Positions 41,701-48,845 of a stretch of DNA of 58,476 nucleotides are shown piece by piece. The notes beneath the pieces were generated by a model that saw nothing but the letters and a program-made list of their open reading frames with translations, searched no databases and was not told the DNA's origin. The translations under genes were made by a program, and so were the position numbers. Each line of letters starts with the position of its first letter. The first letter of the stretch is position 1. This DNA is from JBDHZK01 sp039811865 (GTDB lineage Bacteria > Actinomycetota > Actinomycetes > Propionibacteriales > Propionibacteriaceae): contig JBDHZK010000002.1 in NCBI GenBank assembly GCA_039811865.1, positions 1 through 58,476 on the forward strand, given 5' to 3'.

Positions 41701-44493
41701 CCCAACGGTGCGAATATCACCATGGAAGTACCCTCTTCCCCAACCATGGTCACGCTCGAATACCTACCGACCACTCACGTGGTTACCGTCAAGATGGCGC
41801 CGGCGGCAGCCGTCCCGAGCCTTGGCACGGCTCGCGCCGTCTGGGTGACCCGCAACCTGATCGCCTGGCCTGCTCAATCAGGGATCAACGGGAGCGACCC
41901 TGCCACACTGCGTTGGCAGTTGCATTGGGCGCCGGCGGGCGGCCTGGGTATGGACGCGGAAACGCTCGGCGGCTCGGCCGGCAATCTCGAACTAGACCCG
42001 GCCGGCTTGCCGAAATCCGTGCTGGACGCCTATCCGCACCTGCGCGGCTACCGCGCTCTTCGGTTGGGGTCGACCACCTCCGCGAAAGCGGAAGCTATCC
42101 TTCGCGGCCAGTTGGCCGTCGCGGCGTACGGTGCGAGCGGAAACATCGTGGACGCCTCGAGCGTACAGATCGCGGGCGTCCTCGACGACCTGTACGCGGA
42201 CGCGGCAGGCAAGCTCGACTATGGCGTCACCTGGAACGGGAAGGCTCCGTCCATCAGAGTCTGGGCTCCCACCGCGCAAGGCGTGGCCCTGCTCCTGTGG
42301 CCGGCCAACGCCGCCCCCGACGCGCCGGTCACCTCGGCCAAGCGGGTTCCCATGAATCGCGATGCGACCGGCTCCTGGTCGGTTGTGGGGCAGCCGAACT
42401 GGAACAACAACCGCTACCTATTCGAGCTCAAGCTCTACTCGCCGGTTGCTCGGCGGGTGATCGTCGACCGTGTCACAGACCCCTACTCGACCGCGCTCAC
42501 CCTGGATTCGTCGCGATCGGTGATCGTCAATCCGGCCGACGCCGACACTCGCCCAGCCAATTGGGTCAAGGCGAAGGCCCCGGTGTTGGCCAGCCCGGTC
42601 GACCAGAGCATCTACGAGCTACACGTTCGAGACTTCTCGATCAACGACTCGTCCGTTCCCATCGCGCACCGCGGTTCGTACCTCGCCTTCGCCGATGCGG
42701 GTGCCGGGACCAAGCATCTGGTCAACCTGGCCAAGTCCGGGTTGAACACCGTGCACCTACTGCCAACCTACGACTTCACTTCGGTTCCGGAGAATCCGGC
42801 GGATCAGGCTCGCCCGAACTGCGATCTGCGGGCCCAGCCCGCGGACAGTCCCGAACAGCAGCGCTGCGTCCGGGAAGTGGCCGATCGGGACGGATTCAAC
42901 TGGGGCTACGATCCCTGGCACTGGCTGACTCCGGAAGGGAGCTACGCCTCCACAGTGTCCGCCGCCGACGGCCGCGGGCGGATCGCCGAGTACCGGACGA
43001 TGGTGGGTGCCCTGCATGCCAACGGGCTTCGCGTCGTTCAGGACGTCGTGTTCAACCACACCACCGGGGCGGGTCTGGCGCCGACCTCCGTCCTGGACCG
43101 GGTCGTTCCCGGCTACTACCACCGCCTGGACGCCCTCGGTGCGGTCGCGCAGTCGACGTGCTGCAACAACACAGCCACCGAGAACGCGATGGCCGAGAAG
43201 ATCATGGTGGACGCGGTGGTCTGGTGGGCCCGGCAGTACCACGTCGACGGCTTCCGGTTCGACTTGATGGGCCATCACACCCGGGCGAATATGCTCGCAG
43301 TCCGGGCCGGTCTCGACGCACTGACCGAGGCGAAGGACGGCATCGACGGCAAGCGGATCACGCTGTACGGCGAGGGATGGAACTTCGGCGAGGTCGTGAA
43401 CAACGCCCGATTCACTCAAGCCACCCAGGGGCAACTCGGCGGCACTCACATCGCTACGTTCTCCGACCGGCTGCGCGATGCCGTTCGCGGTGGCGGGCCG
43501 TTCGACGAGGACCCACGCCGGCAGGGATTCGGCACCGGACTCCTGGTGGCGCCGAACGGTGCCGGCGTCAACGGCAACGAGACCGATCAACGCGTCGGCA
43601 TGGCCTACGACATGGACCTGGTCCAACTCGGGATGGCCGGCAACTTGAGGTCGTTCACCTTCCGCAGCAACGCCTCGGCGCAAGTGATCCGTGGCGACCA
43701 GCTCGACTACCTGGGCGGGGGAGCGGGGTACGCCGATTCCCCCGACGAGGTCATCTCGTACGTGGACGCGCACGACAACGAGACTCTGTTCGACACATTG
43801 GCGCTGAAGCTGCCCCAGTCGACACCGATGGCTGACCGGGTTCGGCTCAACACCGTTTGTTTGGCCACGGTCGCGCTCGGTCAAAGCCCGGCATTCTGGC
43901 ACGCGGGCACCGACCTGCTCCGCAGCAAGAGTCTGGACCGCAACAGCTTCAACTCCGGGGACTGGTTCAACCGGATCGACTTCACCGGCCAGACCAGTGG
44001 CTACGGCGCTGGGCTGCCGCCCCAGTCGGACAACGCCAGGCACTGGGAGTTCCAGCGACCGCTGCTTGCCGACCCTGCTTTGAAGCCCACAGCCAAAGAC
44101 ATTTCGGCCGCGTCCGCCGCCGCGCAGGAACTGCTGAAACTGAGATATTCCACAAAGCTGTTCCGGCTTGGCGAAACGGGGCTGATCAATCAAAAGGTAA
44201 GCTTCCCCGCCTCGGGTACTTCGGTCGGGCGGCCCGGCGTAATCGCCCTGCGAATCGACGACACCGTGGGCCCCGATTCGGATCCAGAACTGAAGGGCCT
44301 GGTGGTCATCATCAACGCCACCCCGGCGCAGGTCGCACAACGGGTTCCCGGCATGGAGGGGCAGCCCGCGCAGCTTTCCGGCATCCAGGCCAACGGTGCC
44401 GATCCCGTGGTCAAGGCCGCCACGTGGGACGCCGCTTCGGGGACGGCCAGCGTGCCCGGCTACACGGTCGCGGTGTTCGTCCAGCCGCAGTAG
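38722..44493 (+). CDS. Secreted fused alpha-amylase / pullulanase (amylopullulanase)
   Basis: 1923 residues from ATG 38722 (or 38725); the frame is open far upstream, but the signal peptide AWVLLVLVTALCSGLLTHSAHA fixes the start. In order: X25-type starch module (~35-125), GH13 amylase (~150-690; DIITNHTAD, GFRVDTVKH, FGEVYD, FLGNHD), Ig-like (~715-815), two X25 modules (~830-925, ~928-1025), pullulanase N domain and CBM48 (~1160-1270), GH13_13 pullulanase (DVVFNHT, GFRFDLMGHH ~1510, YGEGWN ~1550, YVDAHDNET ~1680), C-terminal domain. Both catalytic sets are complete, so one chain can cut alpha-1,4 and alpha-1,6 links of starch or glycogen. No anchor was seen; secreted. 290 bp promoter region shared with the divergent AlkZ-like gene. 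Confidence 0.95.
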   Translation: MMRDVKAARRAWVLLVLVTALCSGLLTHSAHADPPRTITLIGTMQKLVGCATDWQADCQRTDLRLLEGTRYGLEVALPAGTYEYKFAADHKMDETYGADGVRSGLNLPLVIAGPTRLLFWYDDATHALGVAPTDVSGAASAADRQLAGQSLRNALTRERFYFALVDRFANGNRANDAGGLVGDRMVTGLDPRDKAFYHGGDLAGLKAKLPYIKGLGTTAIWLSPVFKNRPVQVGPGGPSAGYHGYWITDFTQVDPHLGTNAELTELIESAHKQGMKVFFDIITNHTADVIQSGSDYVSKENKPYLDAQGNPFDDASYVGKSDFPAVDVAKSFPYEPKFPNASDQTVKVPAWLNDPRVYHNRGNLGDAAESKLYGDFAGLDDLWTEREDVVKGMTDIYNSWVDFGVDGFRVDTVKHVNIGFWERFSPAILAHALSKGKRDFFTFGEVYDSDPSAISKYTTTGRLPAALDFGFQAAALGFAQGKPTVGIRDLFAADDYYTDTDSNAYQLPTFLGNHDLGRVAYQLASGGARDDLLDRTKLATALLYLTRGQPVVYYGDEQGFIGSGGDQDARQDLFATSTAQYRDEEVLGSASGSRDRYDSLHPLYRLIADLAKLRQNNPGLSDGAQIPRFASNAPGIYSFSRISTDGREYVVALNNAAQTKSTTIQTYSPNTTFEPIYGTTRQLKSDGEGRLQLFVPALGAIAYRASSLLPKAKGAPAIRMVAPTAGEVIGGRTELGAVLVENSFAQVSFSIRQVGQVAWTPLGTDDAPPYRVFADVGAYPAGTLLEIRAVAKDRSGNLSANSTYASVGTPKAKPGQLDPSLPQPPPSAVSVAGSFNSEMGCPADWQPACAQAQLNVDPRDGVWKGTYTLPPGSYEYKAALDRGWATNYGAGGVPNGPNLSVNAPNGPVRFFFDPVRHLVTSDVQGPIVTAPGSFQSELGCGTDWAPDCMLPWLTDPDNDGTYTWSSSAIPPGKYEFKITHGLSWVTSFGENGAPNGANITMEVPSSPTMVTLEYLPTTHVVTVKMAPAAAVPSLGTARAVWVTRNLIAWPAQSGINGSDPATLRWQLHWAPAGGLGMDAETLGGSAGNLELDPAGLPKSVLDAYPHLRGYRALRLGSTTSAKAEAILRGQLAVAAYGASGNIVDASSVQIAGVLDDLYADAAGKLDYGVTWNGKAPSIRVWAPTAQGVALLLWPANAAPDAPVTSAKRVPMNRDATGSWSVVGQPNWNNNRYLFELKLYSPVARRVIVDRVTDPYSTALTLDSSRSVIVNPADADTRPANWVKAKAPVLASPVDQSIYELHVRDFSINDSSVPIAHRGSYLAFADAGAGTKHLVNLAKSGLNTVHLLPTYDFTSVPENPADQARPNCDLRAQPADSPEQQRCVREVADRDGFNWGYDPWHWLTPEGSYASTVSAADGRGRIAEYRTMVGALHANGLRVVQDVVFNHTTGAGLAPTSVLDRVVPGYYHRLDALGAVAQSTCCNNTATENAMAEKIMVDAVVWWARQYHVDGFRFDLMGHHTRANMLAVRAGLDALTEAKDGIDGKRITLYGEGWNFGEVVNNARFTQATQGQLGGTHIATFSDRLRDAVRGGGPFDEDPRRQGFGTGLLVAPNGAGVNGNETDQRVGMAYDMDLVQLGMAGNLRSFTFRSNASAQVIRGDQLDYLGGGAGYADSPDEVISYVDAHDNETLFDTLALKLPQSTPMADRVRLNTVCLATVALGQSPAFWHAGTDLLRSKSLDRNSFNSGDWFNRIDFTGQTSGYGAGLPPQSDNARHWEFQRPLLADPALKPTAKDISAASAAAQELLKLRYSTKLFRLGETGLINQKVSFPASGTSVGRPGVIALRIDDTVGPDSDPELKGLVVIINATPAQVAQRVPGMEGQPAQLSGIQANGADPVVKAATWDAASGTASVPGYTVAVFVQPQ

Positions 44494-44742
44494 TCGTCGC
44501 CCGGCGAGTCGACCGTGGTTACCGGGCCGCCGCCCAATGCCTTGGGATGCTTTCCGGTAAAGGGGTAGCGAGGTTTCCCCGCTCCGTTCTTACTCGCTTG
44601 CGTCCCCTGGCTGATTGGGGAATGCGGATTCGCCTTAACACCTGCACGTAAAGATTTGGGTTGTGGACAAGCCCCAAGATCGATCGGGGCTGCCGCGCCG
44701 GTGCTGGCACCATGGTTGGACCCTCCCCAAGGTAAGGACATC

Positions 44743-45294
44743 ATGCTGACCCTCCATAGATCGGCGGCTAGCCTCGCCGCCGCGGCGGTGTTGCTCACCG
44801 CTTGTGCTGCGCAGCCGGGCTCGTCAACCGTCTCACCGGCCACCGCGACTACACCGGCGCCAACTGCCAGCGCGACGCCCAGCGACCAAGCCCTGTTCAT
44901 AGAGGCGGAGCGCGTGTTTCGCGCTCAGTACGCGGCCCTCCTCAAGTACGGCGCTCAAGGCGGTGCGACAACGCTACCGGCGGAGTTCGACCGGTGGATA
45001 ACGGGAACCTACAGGAGCGAGGTAGCCGAACTGCTACGCGCGTACAAGAGTTCGGGGTTTCGCTTTCTTGGCCCTGCCCCAAGGCTCGTGGTGCGACCCA
45101 GCCCTGGCGTCCATCTAGAAGACTCGGTCATCGCAATAGCGGTTTGCGTTGACGGGACGGGCAGTCGGGTCAAGGACGGCTCGGGGCGGGTAACGTCTGG
45201 GAATATCGAACTCCACAGTGCGTTCTTCAAGCTGCGGGGTTCGGCGCTGCTCATGTTCGAGAACAAGATCGAGCGGCGGTCGGCGTGCGACTGA
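44743..45294 (+). CDS. Putative lipoprotein of unknown function
   Basis: 183 residues from ATG 44743, preceded by GGTAAGGA. Signal ASLAAAAVLLTAC with lipobox LTAC, a Thr/Pro/Ala/Ser linker (VSPATATTPAPTASAT), then an NTF2-like-looking domain (ALFIEAERVFRAQYAALLKYGAQG...) with a few Cys-free beta strands. No family recognised. The stop overlaps the start of the next gene (GTGCGACTGA), so the two secreted proteins are translationally coupled and probably work together at the cell surface. Confidence 0.75.
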   Translation: MLTLHRSAASLAAAAVLLTACAAQPGSSTVSPATATTPAPTASATPSDQALFIEAERVFRAQYAALLKYGAQGGATTLPAEFDRWITGTYRSEVAELLRAYKSSGFRFLGPAPRLVVRPSPGVHLEDSVIAIAVCVDGTGSRVKDGSGRVTSGNIELHSAFFKLRGSALLMFENKIERRSACD

Positions 45295-46067
45295 TCGTTT
45301 CCGTTTGTGTCGCGGTCATCTTTGCGTTCCTGTCCCCAAGCCCAGCGCGGGCGGATGTGAGCATCATTGGCACACGGTCAGAGGGCGGCCACGTAGTCGT
45401 GGGTGTGGACACGGTGATCGTCCAGACGTCGCGTGGTGGGGCGGTGGGTTACGACGGCGATGGTCGCAAGGTGTCGACTGGGACGAGTTCGGGGAAGACC
45501 ACGTCGGGGAAGCCGGTGTCGTGTGTCGGGGTGTTCTGCAGGATCGGTGGTGCGCCGGCGGCGGGGGAGCCCGCGCCACCGCAGCAGACCGTGTCGCTGG
45601 AGGCCATCGCTATCAGCGTGGCCACCGAGATCTATCTGCCGGCACTGGCGCCGAAGTTCGGGCCGGATCCGTCGGTGAATGAGTGGAAGATGCTCGCCGT
45701 CGGGTATCCGATCTGGCTCTGGACGGACGTCCCTGCGTCGGTCCACTCCTCGGCGACTCAGCAAGGGATCACCGTGACCTTGTCGGCGAGGCCCACGTCG
45801 ACCTCCTTCGAGATGGGAGACGGCGCGACGGTGCGTTGCGTGGCGATGACGCCCTACACCGTCGCGGTCAAGCCGGGGACTCCGTCGCCCGATTGCGGCT
45901 ACACCTACCGGCGTCCGTCGTTGCCGCAGGGTAGTTACACGGTAACGGCGATGACGCGTTGGCAGGTGTCGTGGTCGGCGGTGGGTCAGTCCGGCACGTT
46001 TGCGATGAACCGTGCCGGCAGTCGCCAACTACCCATCGGTGAAATCCAGGCCGTCATCAACCGCTGA
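45285..46067 (+). CDS. Secreted protein of unknown function
   Basis: 260 residues from GTG 45285, overlapping the lipoprotein gene by 10 nt. Signal peptide LIVSVCVAVIFAFLSPSPARA. The mature part has MLAVGYPIWLWTDVPASVHSSATQQG and ITVTLSARPTSTSFEMGDG, a beta-rich domain with two Cys pairs possible (CVGVFC; RCVAM...DCGY). Proteins of this pattern occur with NTF2-like lipoproteins in actinobacteria; no role is known to me. A pilus or surface-complex part would be a guess. Confidence 0.75.
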   Translation: MRLIVSVCVAVIFAFLSPSPARADVSIIGTRSEGGHVVVGVDTVIVQTSRGGAVGYDGDGRKVSTGTSSGKTTSGKPVSCVGVFCRIGGAPAAGEPAPPQQTVSLEAIAISVATEIYLPALAPKFGPDPSVNEWKMLAVGYPIWLWTDVPASVHSSATQQGITVTLSARPTSTSFEMGDGATVRCVAMTPYTVAVKPGTPSPDCGYTYRRPSLPQGSYTVTAMTRWQVSWSAVGQSGTFAMNRAGSRQLPIGEIQAVINR

Positions 46068-46125
46068 TCGGTCGGAGCGATCGGCGAGGACCGAGGGGGA
46101 GGGCTGCAGGGAGGAACCGGACTGC

Positions 46126-46431
46126 TCAAACCGTGTAGTAGTGCTCGACGTGCGGCGCCTGCGTGAAGTGCGGCCCGATGCCGGCCCGCCAGGCTGGGAA
46201 GCGTTCAGTGGCTCGGAAGGCTTCGTGCGCCGCCACCGAGTCCCACTCGACCATCAGAATGAACGTGTTCGGGTTTTCGACGCCACGGGTGAGCCGCATC
46301 GAGCGGCAGCCCGGAAAGGTGGCGATGTTGTCCTTGACGCCGTGGTAGTCGACGACGAACGAATCCTCGCCACCCGGCGCGACGAAGAACTGGGCGACCT
46401 CGGTAACCGGTCCTTCAGCGGGGTTGGTCAT
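46126..46431 (-). CDS. Antibiotic biosynthesis monooxygenase (ABM)-like protein
   Basis: 101 residues. VAQFFVAPGGEDSFVVDYHGVKDNIATFPGCRSMRLTRGVENPNTFILMVEWDSVAAHEAFRATERFPAWRA is the dimeric ferredoxin-like ABM fold, whose pattern is a strand, helix, strand with FxxxxxW and late F/W. Such proteins include quinol monooxygenases and heme-degrading enzymes. The fold alone does not give the substrate. It is 53 nt downstream of the DsrE-like gene and may be the last gene of the sulfur operon. Confidence 0.85.
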   Translation of the reverse strand: MTNPAEGPVTEVAQFFVAPGGEDSFVVDYHGVKDNIATFPGCRSMRLTRGVENPNTFILMVEWDSVAAHEAFRATERFPAWRAGIGPHFTQAPHVEHYYTV

Positions 46432-46484
46432 GCGCCCAAGCTATCGCCACCACGGCCGCGCCCTCTGCCTTACGGTCAAGCCGC

Positions 46485-47015
46485 TCAGACGAAGATGATC
46501 TGGCCACCCTCGGAAAGCTCCATGAAGTCGGATGCGCTGATTACTGCTTCCACCGAATCGAACAGATCGGCGACGTTCAGCTTGAGCATGTCGAACGACA
46601 TCTTGCAACCCCACAGGTGCCCCCCCATGTCGACGATCTGTTGCAGCATCTCCGGAACCGTCGGCACCTCGAGATCGGCGATTTGCTGACGCATCATCCG
46701 AGTTGCCATTGTCGTCATGCCGGGAAGCGTCCCCAGCGCCGCAGGTAACGGCAAGTTTGGCGCCATCGGCAGATGCATCGCGGTGTTCCCGATCATGGTG
46801 AACTTCAGCTTGTCCATCCGGGATTTCGTGATCATGTCGAATCCCCAGAATGTGAAAAACAGATGGGTCTCGATGCCTTCGCCCAGCGCGGCGGCCCCCA
46901 AGATCAGACCCGGATAGGCCATATCAAGATTTCCCTTGGAGCAGATGATGCACAGCTTGCGTCCGGACTCCCCGGCTGGGGCGCCGAACGACGGGACGAT
47001 CGGTGATTCGGTCAT
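46485..47015 (-). CDS. DsrE/DsrF/DrsH-like protein
   Basis: 176 residues from ATG 47015. KLCIICSKGNLDMAYPGLILGAAALGEGIETHLFFTFWGFDMITKSRMDKLKF is the DrsE_2 (PF13686-type) fold, with a conserved Cys early in strand 1 (Cys in CIICSKG) and a second in GGHLWGCKMSFDML. Such proteins carry persulfides in sulfur relay. It follows the DsrC-like gene by 20 nt and precedes the ABM gene. The pair DsrC-DsrE suggests a sulfur-transfer chain fed by the SQR-like flavoprotein. Confidence 0.88.
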   Translation of the reverse strand: MTESPIVPSFGAPAGESGRKLCIICSKGNLDMAYPGLILGAAALGEGIETHLFFTFWGFDMITKSRMDKLKFTMIGNTAMHLPMAPNLPLPAALGTLPGMTTMATRMMRQQIADLEVPTVPEMLQQIVDMGGHLWGCKMSFDMLKLNVADLFDSVEAVISASDFMELSEGGQIIFV

Positions 47016-47035
47016 TTCTCTTCTCGATTCCGATG

Positions 47036-47350
47036 CTAAACGCAGCCCTTTGGTTTGGGCAGCCCCGCGACGTAGGCCATCTTCTTGGCGGGCTTTCCCG
47101 GGAACAGCGCGAACAGGTCTTTCATATTGAACCCACCGACGGTCGTAACCCTGCGCAGCGTCGCGGTTTCCTGTCGACCCACATAGTCGCCACGCAAGAA
47201 GCGGATCGGCGCCCAATGCGCCTCGGTCATCTGGACGCCGATCAGGTGCGCGAGCTCGGCCCCCAGGGCCTCGTCCCACTGGTCGTAGCGGGTCAGGAAC
47301 CCCTCGTCGTTGACCTCGATCGCGCGTCCGGCAATGTTTGTGGTCGGCAT
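47036..47350 (-). CDS. DsrC/TusE-family sulfur relay protein with one C-terminal Cys
   Basis: 104 residues. FLTRYDQWDEALGAELAHLIGVQMTEAHWAPIRFLRGDY is the helical DsrC core; the mobile C-terminal arm ends AYVAGLPKPKGCV with the penultimate Cys. In dissimilatory DsrC a second Cys lies 11 positions before it; here that position is not Cys (PGKPAKKMAYVAG). The protein therefore has only the persulfide-carrying Cys, as in TusE-like members. 7 nt after the SQR-like gene, same operon. Confidence 0.92.
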   Translation of the reverse strand: MPTTNIAGRAIEVNDEGFLTRYDQWDEALGAELAHLIGVQMTEAHWAPIRFLRGDYVGRQETATLRRVTTVGGFNMKDLFALFPGKPAKKMAYVAGLPKPKGCV

Positions 47351-47357
47351 TTCCCTC

Positions 47358-48710
47358 CTAGAACTTCGGGACTATCGGTCCGGGTAGCGATTCCGGTGGA
47401 GTAGCAGAGGCGGATCGAGCCTCCGCCGTGAGGCGGGGACGCGGGGTCGGCCCGGGGGCGGCCGGTCGAGGCAACTCGGTGGCGGGCCGCTTGCCCGCCA
47501 TCGACATGGCGGTCGGGAGCGGGAGGGGGCGCCCGGGCAGTAGTAGGTTCCAATAGACCCACTTGAACGCGAGCTTCCCAAGGTGGTTCGCGCGAGTTTC
47601 CCTCAGCAGCGCGAACGGCCCGATGCCGGGAAGCGGGAAGACGCCGGTCAGGGGCTCGGTGTCGTAGTTGAAGTCCAGCAGCATCCCCTTGCCGTCGCCG
47701 GACTCGATGAAGCAGTTCGCGTGGCCGTCGAAAGAATGCGTCAGGGGCTTCCCGGCCAGCAATTCGAGAAAGTTTCCCACGAAGATCTCCACGCTGAAAT
47801 GCGCCACTGATCCCGCTTTGGAAGTGGGCAACGTTCCGGCATCGCCGAGAACGAAAATGTCTGGATCGAAACGTGCCTGTAGCGTGTGCTGGTCGCACTC
47901 GACATAGTTCGATTCGTCGCCCAATCCCGACCGGGCCAGGTACTCCGCGCCCAAATTCAGCGGAACGGTGACGAGCAAGTCGTAGTCGAGTTCGCGCCCG
48001 TCGTAGGAACGGATGGTGCGGGCGCGTCCGTCGACCCCTTCTACGGCGAAGTCGGTCACCAGCTCAATGCTTCTTCGGGCCAGCGCGGTGCCCAGTTCGC
48101 GAGATGCCACCGGTTTCGTGAATGCGCCGTCGAGCGGAGTTACGTACACGAGTTCGGTGCGCTCGCGGATGCCGTGTTCACGTAGCCACGCGTCGGCCAA
48201 GAAGGTGAACTCCAGGGGCGCTACGGGACATTTGATCGGCATCTCGGTGATATGCACGAGCAGGCGTCCGCCCCGGAAGTGCCGCATCGCTTCGGCGAGT
48301 CGCAGTGCGCCGGGCAGGGTATAGAACTCGTGGGCGGTCTCACCCCAGCCCGCTTCGGTCAATCCGGGTGTGAGCTCGGGCCTGGGGGACGTCCCCGTCG
48401 CGATGACCAGGTAGTCGTAGGACAGCGGTGGCATTCCGATCAGATGTACGAGGTGCGCCGTCGCGTCCACCCGATCGATCTCGGCCGAGACGATGTCGAC
48501 TCCCGGGCCGATGTAGCCGTGCCGTGGCCGGACGATGTCGTCCCTGGTGTACTGGCCGAACGGCAGGAACAGATATCCGGGCTGATAGTGGTGAGCGTCG
48601 TCTCGATCGACGACGGTGATCGCCAACTGCGATGCCGCGACGGTCTTGCGAAGCTTGTTGGCCGCCATGGTCCCAGCGGTGCCACCCCCGAGGATGACCA
48701 AGTGCTTCAT
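47358..48710 (-). CDS. Sulfide:quinone oxidoreductase-like flavoprotein
   Basis: 450 residues from ATG 48710, RBS GGAGG. FAD motif HLVILGGGTAGTMAANKL, VVDRDDAHHYQPGYLFLPFG, FTKPVASREL and DIFVLGDAGTLPTSKAG. Cys at 161 (EMPIKCPVAPLEF) and 333 (HANCFIESGDGKG) match the two redox Cys of SQR. The membrane-facing C-terminal part FKWVYWNLLLPGRPLP is the amphipathic quinone-side region, followed by a Pro/Ala-rich tail. It probably oxidises sulfide or a related persulfide and passes electrons to quinone. First gene of sqr-dsrC-dsrE-abm. Confidence 0.88.
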   Translation of the reverse strand: MKHLVILGGGTAGTMAANKLRKTVAASQLAITVVDRDDAHHYQPGYLFLPFGQYTRDDIVRPRHGYIGPGVDIVSAEIDRVDATAHLVHLIGMPPLSYDYLVIATGTSPRPELTPGLTEAGWGETAHEFYTLPGALRLAEAMRHFRGGRLLVHITEMPIKCPVAPLEFTFLADAWLREHGIRERTELVYVTPLDGAFTKPVASRELGTALARRSIELVTDFAVEGVDGRARTIRSYDGRELDYDLLVTVPLNLGAEYLARSGLGDESNYVECDQHTLQARFDPDIFVLGDAGTLPTSKAGSVAHFSVEIFVGNFLELLAGKPLTHSFDGHANCFIESGDGKGMLLDFNYDTEPLTGVFPLPGIGPFALLRETRANHLGKLAFKWVYWNLLLPGRPLPLPTAMSMAGKRPATELPRPAAPGPTPRPRLTAEARSASATPPESLPGPIVPKF

Positions 48711-48732
48711 CGGAACCTCCCGACTCCACTAA

Positions 48733-48748
48733 ATACCCACTGGGGTAT
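48733..48748 (-). promoter_or_regulatory. CsoR/CstR-like palindromic operator of the sulfur operon
   Basis: ATACCCACTGGGGTAT: arms ATACCC and GGGTAT are exact inverted repeats around ACTG, 23-38 bp upstream of the SQR-like start. On the - strand TATACC can serve as a -10 element. C-rich ATACCC-n-GGGTAT palindromes are bound by CsoR-family copper and persulfide repressors (CstR). No csoR/cstR gene lies in the window, so the regulator would be elsewhere. Confidence 0.6.
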
Positions 48749-48845
48749 AATGTCCAGCCAGGGCCCCAACCTGGCTATTCCGCCCTCGATGCCAAAGCCG
48801 AGCACCCGATCGGCGAATCGGTGGGCGTCCCCGAACGGCAGGCCA

